From NCBI GenBank assembly GCA_963789885.1, contig CAWBNB010000071.1, positions 186,001-250,000 on the forward strand: a stretch of DNA of 64,000 nucleotides. The letters run 5' to 3'. Shown one piece after another: positions 58,657 through 64,000 of the stretch. The DNA comes from DATEDA01 sp963789885. Its GTDB lineage: Bacteria; Pseudomonadota; Gammaproteobacteria; Burkholderiales; SG8-39. How positions within the stretch are numbered: the stretch's first letter is position 1; each line of letters begins with the position of its first letter. Both the position numbers and the translations under genes were made by a program. The notes beneath the pieces were generated by a model. The model was not told the DNA's origin. It did no database searches and worked only from the letters and a program-made list of their open reading frames with translations.

Positions 58657-59491
58657 CTCCGCGCATCTTCTGCATCGCCTTCGCCTCGATCTGCCGGATG
58701 CGCTCGGCGGATACCTTGAACTCGGCCGCGAGATCGTGCAGCGTGGCCGTATCCTTCTCGCGCAGCCAGCGCGCCTCGATGATCCGGCGGCTGCGCGGAT
58801 CGAGCGACGCCAGCGCGGCCGCCAGCCCGTCGGAGCGCAGGCGCTCGGCCTCGGCGGCTTCCACCAGCGCCGAAGGCTCATCCTGCGAGTCGGCCAGGTA
58901 GGCGATCGGCGCGTAGGTTTCCTCATCGTCGTCGACCGAGGGCTCGAGCGCGAGCTCCTGCCCGGAGAGCCGCATCTCCATCTCCGCGACCTCCTCGGGC
59001 TTCACGTTGAGCGTGTCGGCGATGTGGTGGAGCTGGGCTTGCGTGAGCGGCTCGAGACCCGGCTTCATGCTGCGCAGGTTGAAGAAGAGCTTGCGCTGCG
59101 CTTTCGTGGTCGCGATCCGCACCAGCCTCCAGTTGCGCAGGATGAACTCGTGCATCTCGGCCTTGATCCAATGGATGGCAAACGACACCAGCCGGACCCC
59201 GCGCTCCGGGTCGTAGCGCTTCACCGCCTTCATCAGGCCGATATTGCCTTCCTGGATGAGGTCGCCGTGGGGCAGGCCGTAGCCGAGATAGCCGCGGGCG
59301 ATCGCCACCACCACGCGCAGGTGCGAGAGCACGAGTTGCCGCGCAGCGTCGAGGTCGGTGTCGTCGCGGAACTTCCGAGCGAGCCGCAACTCTTCATCCT
59401 GGGTCAGGAGCGGAAAACGATTTACCGCCTGGACGTACTGATCCAGGCTTCCGACGGCCGACGGAACGGGCAGCGCGAAGGCTTGAGTCAT
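58634..59491 (-). CDS. rpoH: Heat-shock sigma factor RpoH (sigma-32)
   Basis: 285 residues from the ATG at 59491 (aggagg nine bases upstream). Region 2 HGDLIQEGNIGLMKAVKRYDPERGVRLVSFA, the diagnostic RpoH box QRKLFFNLR at about residue 130, and the region 4 helix-turn-helix SAERIRQIEAKAMQKMR. Directs RNA polymerase to heat-shock promoters. A perfect CIRCE operator starts 27 bases upstream. Next to ftsX, as in most Proteobacteria. Confidence 0.97.
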   Translation of the reverse strand: MTQAFALPVPSAVGSLDQYVQAVNRFPLLTQDEELRLARKFRDDTDLDAARQLVLSHLRVVVAIARGYLGYGLPHGDLIQEGNIGLMKAVKRYDPERGVRLVSFAIHWIKAEMHEFILRNWRLVRIATTKAQRKLFFNLRSMKPGLEPLTQAQLHHIADTLNVKPEEVAEMEMRLSGQELALEPSVDDDEETYAPIAYLADSQDEPSALVEAAEAERLRSDGLAAALASLDPRSRRIIEARWLREKDTATLHDLAAEFKVSAERIRQIEAKAMQKMRGVIGTDAR

Positions 59492-59517
59492 ATCTTCGAA
59501 CCTCCTAGGCGAGTAGT

Positions 59518-59544
59518 TTAGCACTCTGAAGATTAGAGTGCTAA
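59518..59544 (-). promoter_or_regulatory. CIRCE element (HrcA operator) upstream of rpoH
   Basis: TTAGCACTC-N9-GAGTGCTAA, a perfect match to the CIRCE consensus, between ftsX and rpoH. HrcA repressor binds CIRCE; here it would place the heat-shock sigma factor itself under HrcA control. hrcA is not in this window. Confidence 0.93.
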
Positions 59545-59603
59545 ATCCCCGAGTAGTTCACTCGGCTTCTCCCTGGACCCCGCGGGCGGGGCCGCAAGCA
59601 GCG

Positions 59604-60512
59604 CTACCTGGGCTGGACAGAATGTAAGTGTCTACTCACTGATAGATAAGCTCCTGCCCAGCCCAAAGCGCCGGCGAAGCCCAGGCAGGCGGCGAGGTCT
59701 CCCACTGGCGGCAGCGCCAGCCGGAACTCCGAGCCGTAGGTCGCGGCGAGACGAGCCACCTCGCCATTCAGGACGTGGAGGCTGCCTCCGACCAGGCCGA
59801 GGGCGACGATCCCCCCCGCGAGACCGATCACGGTGCCTTGCCAGACGAATGGGCGTCGGATGTAGCTTGTAGTGGCCCCGATCAGGCGGCTCACCTCGAT
59901 CTCCGCCTGCTGGGTCACGATCTGCAGGCGGACGGTGTTGAAGGTCACGGCGATCATCCCGACCGCGAGCAGGCCGGCGAGGAGCGCCACGGCGACGCCC
60001 CCGAGGCGGAGCAGCGCGTCGAGCCGCTGCAGCCACAGCGTATCGAGCTGGACGAGGGCGACCTTGGGCAGCCGACGCAGTTCGGCAGCGAGCCGCTCGG
60101 CGTCGGCGGTGGTGCCGGGCGCGAGGTCGACGATGACGGCGTCGGGCAGTGGATTCGAGCCCAGCGTCGCAGCGATCTCGCCCGCACCCTCCGTCTGCCT
60201 CAGCTCGGCGAGGGCACGGTCCTTGGGCACGAACCGGCTCCGCCGCACGCCCGATGCGTTCGCCACTGCGGCCTCGACCCGGGCAGCGTCGGTGCGCGCC
60301 GCATCCGGTGTCATGAACACCGCGAGTTGCGGGTCGCCGGTTGCGTGCCCCGCAAGACGCTCGGTGTTTGCGAGTACGACCCACGCTCCCAGCGGAAGCG
60401 CAAGCGCGACGCCGATCGCGAGGACGTTGAGCGCCGTCGCGCCCGGCGATCGTGCGAGCCGGCGGAGCGTCGCCGCGAGGCTCCGGGCATGGTGGCGCAG
60501 CCAGGCGCTCAT
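59604..60512 (-). CDS. ftsX: Cell-division ABC transporter permease FtsX
   Basis: 302 residues, four membrane helices with a large periplasmic loop after the first (about residues 45-165). LDTLWLQRLDALLRLGG and EIEVSRLIGATTSYIRRPFVWQG are FtsX signatures. Works with FtsE in regulating septal wall hydrolysis through EnvC. Ten bases after ftsE. Confidence 0.93.
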   Translation of the reverse strand: MSAWLRHHARSLAATLRRLARSPGATALNVLAIGVALALPLGAWVVLANTERLAGHATGDPQLAVFMTPDAARTDAARVEAAVANASGVRRSRFVPKDRALAELRQTEGAGEIAATLGSNPLPDAVIVDLAPGTTADAERLAAELRRLPKVALVQLDTLWLQRLDALLRLGGVAVALLAGLLAVGMIAVTFNTVRLQIVTQQAEIEVSRLIGATTSYIRRPFVWQGTVIGLAGGIVALGLVGGSLHVLNGEVARLAATYGSEFRLALPPVGDLAACLGFAGALGWAGAYLSVSRHLHSVQPR

Positions 60513-60522
60513 CGGGCGAACC

Positions 60523-61185
60523 TCATCGGTCGAGAACGCGACCGTGGTCGAGGCGCACCGCGCGCGTTCCGAACCGCTCGACCAGCCCTGCGTCGTGGGT
60601 GGCGATTAACACGGTGACTCCGACCTGATTGAACGCCCGGAAGATCTCCATGACCTCGGTCGCCGCCCCGCTGTCGAGGTTCGCGGTCGGCTCGTCGGCG
60701 AGGAGGATCCCGGGCCGGTTGACGACTGCGCGCGCGATGCAGAGCCGCTGCTGCTCACCGCCGGAGAGCATCACCGGCAGCGCCTTCTCGCGGCCGGCGA
60801 GGCCGACCTTCTCGAGGGCCGCGCGCACGCGGCGTGCCGCCTCGCGCGGCGGCTCGCCGCAGATCTGGAGCGGGAGCATCGCGTTCTCGAAGACGTTCCG
60901 GTCGTGGAGTAGCTTCTGGTCCTGGAACACGAGGCCCAGGCTGCGCCGCAGGAACGGCAGGGCGGCCTCGCGTAGCGCGCCCACGTTCTGGCCGTTCACG
61001 AGCACCGCGCCGCTCGTCGCGCGTTCGATCGCCGGGATCAGCTTGAGCGCGGTCGTCTTGCCGGCGCCCGAATGCCCTGTCAGGAACGCGAACTCGCCGG
61101 CCTCGACCGCGAAGGTCGCATCGCGCAGCGCTTCGTAACCGTCCGGGTAGCGTTTGCCGACACGGTTGAAGCTGACGAGCGCCAC
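60523..61185 (-). CDS. ftsE: Cell-division ATP-binding protein FtsE
   Basis: 220 residues. Walker A GHSGAGKTT, signature LSGGEQQRLCIARA, Walker B ILLADEPTANLD, H-loop ATHDAGLV. GTG at 61185; it lies four bases after the ftsY stop. Confidence 0.95.
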   Translation of the reverse strand: MALVSFNRVGKRYPDGYEALRDATFAVEAGEFAFLTGHSGAGKTTALKLIPAIERATSGAVLVNGQNVGALREAALPFLRRSLGLVFQDQKLLHDRNVFENAMLPLQICGEPPREAARRVRAALEKVGLAGREKALPVMLSGGEQQRLCIARAVVNRPGILLADEPTANLDSGAATEVMEIFRAFNQVGVTVLIATHDAGLVERFGTRAVRLDHGRVLDR

Positions 61186-61189
61186 GCGG

Positions 61190-62122
61190 TCAGTCGACGA
61201 GCGCGCGCGCGAACTCGTCGGCGGCGAACGGGCGCAGGTCGTCGATGCCCTCGCCCACGCCGATGAACGCGAGCGGCACTGGCCGTTGCGCGGCAATCGC
61301 CGCCACGACCCCGCCCTTCGCCGTGCCGTCGAGCTTGGTGAGCACGAGGCCGGTCAGCCCGAGCGCATCGTCGAATGCCTTCACCTGCGCGAGGGCGTTC
61401 TGGCCGGTGTTCGCATCGAGCACGAGCCAGACGGCGTGCGGCGCAGTCGGCTCCGCCTTCGCGATCACCCGCTTGATCTTCTTCAACTCCTCCATGAGAT
61501 GGAGCTGCGTCGGCAACCGGCCGGCCGTGTCCGCGATCACGACGTCGATGCCGCGCGCCCGCGCGGCCTGGATCGCGTCGAAGATCACCGCCGCCGGATC
61601 GCCCCCTTCCTGCGCGATCACCGCCACGCTGTTTCGCTCGCCCCAGGCGGCGAGCTGCTCGCGCGCCGCCGCACGGAAGGTATCGCCCGCGGCGAGCAGC
61701 ACCGACAGGTTCTCGCCCTGCAGCCACTTGGCGAGCTTGCCGATCGAGGTCGTCTTGCCCGCGCCGTTGACCCCGGCGACCATGATTACGAACGGCTTGT
61801 ACCCGGTGGCGGCGAACGGCCGCTCGAGCGGCGCGAGGAGCGCCGCAAGCTCCACCCCGAGCGCCGCCTTCAGCGCCTGCGGCGTCTCGATCCGCTCCTT
61901 CCTCGCGCGCGAGCGCAGGCGCTCGATGAGCGTGCGCGCGGCGTCGAGCCCGGCGTCGGCGGAAATGAGCGCGCTCTCGAGGTCCTCGAAGAGCTGCTCG
62001 TCGACCCGCGTGCCGCCGAAGAGGCCGGTGAGCTGCGAGCCGGTCTTCTTCAGGCCCCGTTTGAGCCGGTCGAGCCAGGAGCCGGAGGACGACGAGTCCG
62101 GTTGCTTGCGGAAGTTGAGCAC
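61190..62122 (-). CDS. ftsY: Signal recognition particle receptor FtsY
   Basis: 310 residues. SRP-GTPase motifs GVNGAGKTTSIGKLA, DTFRAAAREQL, DTAGRLP and TKLDGTAKGG. The acidic N-terminal A domain of enteric FtsY is short here. GTG start. First gene of the ftsY-ftsE-ftsX-rpoH group, divergent from the M16 peptidase gene. Confidence 0.96.
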   Translation of the reverse strand: MLNFRKQPDSSSSGSWLDRLKRGLKKTGSQLTGLFGGTRVDEQLFEDLESALISADAGLDAARTLIERLRSRARKERIETPQALKAALGVELAALLAPLERPFAATGYKPFVIMVAGVNGAGKTTSIGKLAKWLQGENLSVLLAAGDTFRAAAREQLAAWGERNSVAVIAQEGGDPAAVIFDAIQAARARGIDVVIADTAGRLPTQLHLMEELKKIKRVIAKAEPTAPHAVWLVLDANTGQNALAQVKAFDDALGLTGLVLTKLDGTAKGGVVAAIAAQRPVPLAFIGVGEGIDDLRPFAADEFARALVD

Positions 62123-62170
62123 TGCGGAGAAGGGGCTAAGATAGCGCGCGATTCTAGCAAACCGCCCTTG

Positions 62171-63544
62171 ATGTCCCGCCGCTTCCTGCTCGTTTCGCGC
62201 TGCCTCCTCGTGTCGCTCGTGTTCGCCGCCGGCTGCGCGGCCGCGAATCCTTATGAACGGACGCTCGCGAACGGCCTACGCGTGATCGTCAAGGAGGATA
62301 GCCGCGCACCGACCGTCGCGCATCTCGTCTGGTACCGGGTCGGGAGCATGGACGAGACGAACGGCGCCACCGGCATCGCGCACGTGCTTGAGCACATGAT
62401 GTTCAAGGGCACGAAGACGGTCGCCTCCGGGGAGTTCTCCCGGCGCGTTGCTGCCGCGGGTGGACGGGAGAACGCATTCACGGGCCGCGACTATACCGTG
62501 TACTTCCAGCAGGTCGAACGCTCGCGCCTCCCGCTCATGATGCAGCTCGAGGCCGACCGGATGGCGAATCTCGTCGTGGTCCCGGACGAGTTCGCGCGTG
62601 AGATCAAGGTGGTCCAGGAGGAGCGGCGCCTGCGCACCGACGACCACCCGCGCTCGCTCGTGTACGAGACCCTCATGGCGGCGGCGTTCCAGGTCCATCC
62701 GTACCGGCGTCCGATCGTCGGCTGGATGACCGATCTGGAGGCGATGACCGCCGCCGACGTGCGCGACTGGTACGCACGCTGGTACGCGCCCAACAATGCA
62801 TTCCTGGTCGTCGTTGGCGACGTGTCGGCGGAGAGCGTGTTCGCGCTCGCCGAGACGCACTACGGTGCTCTCCCGGTCCGCACGCTGCCCGCGCGCAAGC
62901 CCCAGGAAGAGCCGGCTCAGGCGGGCGCGCGCCGCGTGGTGGTCAAGGCGCCGGCGGAGCTTGCATACCTCCTGATGGCCTACAAGGCGCCTGTGCTGCG
63001 GGACGTCGCGAAGGACCGCGAACCTTATGCGCTCGCGGTGCTCGCCGCGGTGCTGGACGGAAACGATTCGGCACGCCTGAAGCGGCGGCTCGTCCGCGAA
63101 CGTCGGATCGCCAACGAAGCTGGCGCGAGCTACGAAGCCTACGCCCGGGGACCCGGCGTCCTGATACTCGAGGGCGTGCCGGCTCAGGGGCGAACCGTCG
63201 CCGAGCTCGAGGCCGGGTTCCGAGCCGAGCTTGCCGAGATCGCGGCGGATGGGGTGACCTCGCCCGAGCTCGAGCGGGCGAAGATCCAGTTCGTCGCCGG
63301 CCAGGTGTACAAGCGCGACTCGATCTTCGCCCAGGCGCTCGAGCTCGGGATGCTCGAGTCCGCGGGCCTCTCGTTCGGCGACGCCGACCGGATCCTCGAG
63401 CAGGTGCGCGCGGTCACTGCCGATGAAGTCCGCGCGGCTGCGCGACGGTATCTGGTCGAGGACGGCCTCACCGTGGCGACGCTCGAACCGCAGCCGATGG
63501 ACTCCGGGCGGCCGCGGGTCCGCTCGGGCACGGGGCGACACTGA
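62171..63544 (+). CDS. M16-family zinc peptidase (catalytic subunit)
   Basis: 457 residues: lipoprotein-type signal (FAAGC, Cys at about 22) then the M16 fold. Inverted zinc motif HVLEHMMF at about residue 74 and the downstream Glu in EIKVVQEERRLR. Processing-peptidase-like, acting in the periplasm. Partner of the next gene, overlapped by one base (TGATG). Confidence 0.9.
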   Translation: MSRRFLLVSRCLLVSLVFAAGCAAANPYERTLANGLRVIVKEDSRAPTVAHLVWYRVGSMDETNGATGIAHVLEHMMFKGTKTVASGEFSRRVAAAGGRENAFTGRDYTVYFQQVERSRLPLMMQLEADRMANLVVVPDEFAREIKVVQEERRLRTDDHPRSLVYETLMAAAFQVHPYRRPIVGWMTDLEAMTAADVRDWYARWYAPNNAFLVVVGDVSAESVFALAETHYGALPVRTLPARKPQEEPAQAGARRVVVKAPAELAYLLMAYKAPVLRDVAKDREPYALAVLAAVLDGNDSARLKRRLVRERRIANEAGASYEAYARGPGVLILEGVPAQGRTVAELEAGFRAELAEIAADGVTSPELERAKIQFVAGQVYKRDSIFAQALELGMLESAGLSFGDADRILEQVRAVTADEVRAAARRYLVEDGLTVATLEPQPMDSGRPRVRSGTGRH

Positions 63545-64000
63545 TGCGGCTGCGCGTCGTCCTGGCGCTCGGCGTTATGATCCCCGCGGTTGCCTCGGCG
63601 CAGGCGCAACTCGCCGCCCGGCACTGGACCACGCCGTCCGGCACACGCGTGCAGTTCGTCGAGTCGCGCGCGGTGCCGATGGTCGACATCGCCGTCGACT
63701 TCGCCGCGGGGTCGGCGTACGACCCGCCGGCGAAGCCCGGCACTGCCGCATTGACGCACGCGCTCCTCGACGCGGGTACGACCGAGCTGTCCGAGGACGA
63801 GCTCGCGGCAGTATATGCCGACGTCGGCGCGCTCCCGAGCGGCACGGTCGAGCGCGACCGTGCCACGGTGCAGCTGCGCACGCTGTCGAGCGCTCACGAG
63901 CTCGGCCGTGCGGTCGCCGCGTTCGCGGCAATGGTGCAGCGACCGGCGTTTCCGCCGGCAGCGTTCGAGCGCGAGCGCGCGCGGCTCGCCGCACGCATGC
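63544..64000 (+). CDS. M16-family peptidase-like partner subunit, N-terminal part
   Basis: At least 152 residues; the right window edge cuts it. Signal peptide ending VASAQA, then the M16 fold. Where the catalytic HxxEH should be it reads THALLDAGT, so it is a non-catalytic subunit, as usual for the second gene of such pairs. Confidence 0.85.
   Translation, partial: MRLRVVLALGVMIPAVASAQAQLAARHWTTPSGTRVQFVESRAVPMVDIAVDFAAGSAYDPPAKPGTAALTHALLDAGTTELSEDELAAVYADVGALPSGTVERDRATVQLRTLSSAHELGRAVAAFAAMVQRPAFPPAAFERERARLAARM

Noticed and set aside
1..64000. CRISPR arrays, tRNA or rRNA genes, insertion sequences
   Set aside because: No regularly spaced repeats, no cloverleaf-like segments in the few gaps, and no transposase or terminal inverted repeats were seen.

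Overview
High-GC (about 70%) chromosomal DNA of a Betaproteobacterium. The evidence is the gene orders argB/HAD nucleotidase/slmA, gpsA/trmL/comF/bioC, coxB-coxA-ctaG-coxC-surf1-ctaB-sco and rpoH-ftsX-ftsE-ftsY. A Thauera-type benzoyl-CoA reductase operon, FNR-type operators and NO-related membrane proteins suggest a facultatively anaerobic, probably denitrifying, aromatic-compound degrader. All calls come from reading the sequence; no database search was run.

Bases 1-37.6 kb form a catabolic and redox-responsive region. It opens with the 3' end of a Crp/Fnr (Dnr-like) regulator gene, a SPASM radical SAM gene and a small Cys-rich DUF6455-like membrane protein gene; three FNR-type boxes precede the latter two. 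Next come a phenylacetate-CoA ligase (paaK) divergent from a padBCD-like molybdoenzyme operon, a hemerythrin, two polytopic NnrS-like membrane proteins, a TRAP permease pair without its binding protein, a DUF59 protein, and a coupled GNAT/Rrf2 pair. A complete branched-chain-type ABC transporter (livKHMGF) follows, with a tandem GNAT protein, an unknown protein, a FocA-like channel and an acyl-CoA ligase. After glyoxalase, metallo-beta-lactamase and DoxX genes lies the minus-strand operon had-oah-dch-bcrC-bcrB-bcrA-bcrD-fdx-rubrerythrin. Divergent from it is korA-korB with a ferritin-like gene and a RidA gene.

The genes fit one pathway. Aromatic acids enter (liv, TRAP or FNT carriers) and are activated by CoA ligases. 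Phenylacetyl-CoA is oxidised by PadBCD. Benzoyl-CoA is reduced by BcrCBAD with reduced ferredoxin from KorAB, and the dienoyl-CoA is opened by Dch, Had and Oah. FNR-type boxes near paaK, the hemerythrin gene, the liv operon and kor suggest shared low-oxygen or NO control.

From 37.7 kb on the genes are housekeeping: argB, an M15 peptidase, a HAD phosphatase, slmA, moeB, ctpA, envC, gpmA, rhodanese-grx-secB, gpsA, dodecin, trmL, comF and bioC. Then comes an aa3-type cytochrome oxidase operon with assembly factors, in which ctaG is fused in frame to a DUF2970 domain and ctaA is absent. The window ends with rpoH (under a perfect CIRCE operator), ftsX, ftsE, ftsY and two M16 peptidase genes, the second cut by the right edge. 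No tRNA, rRNA, CRISPR array or insertion sequence was recognised.
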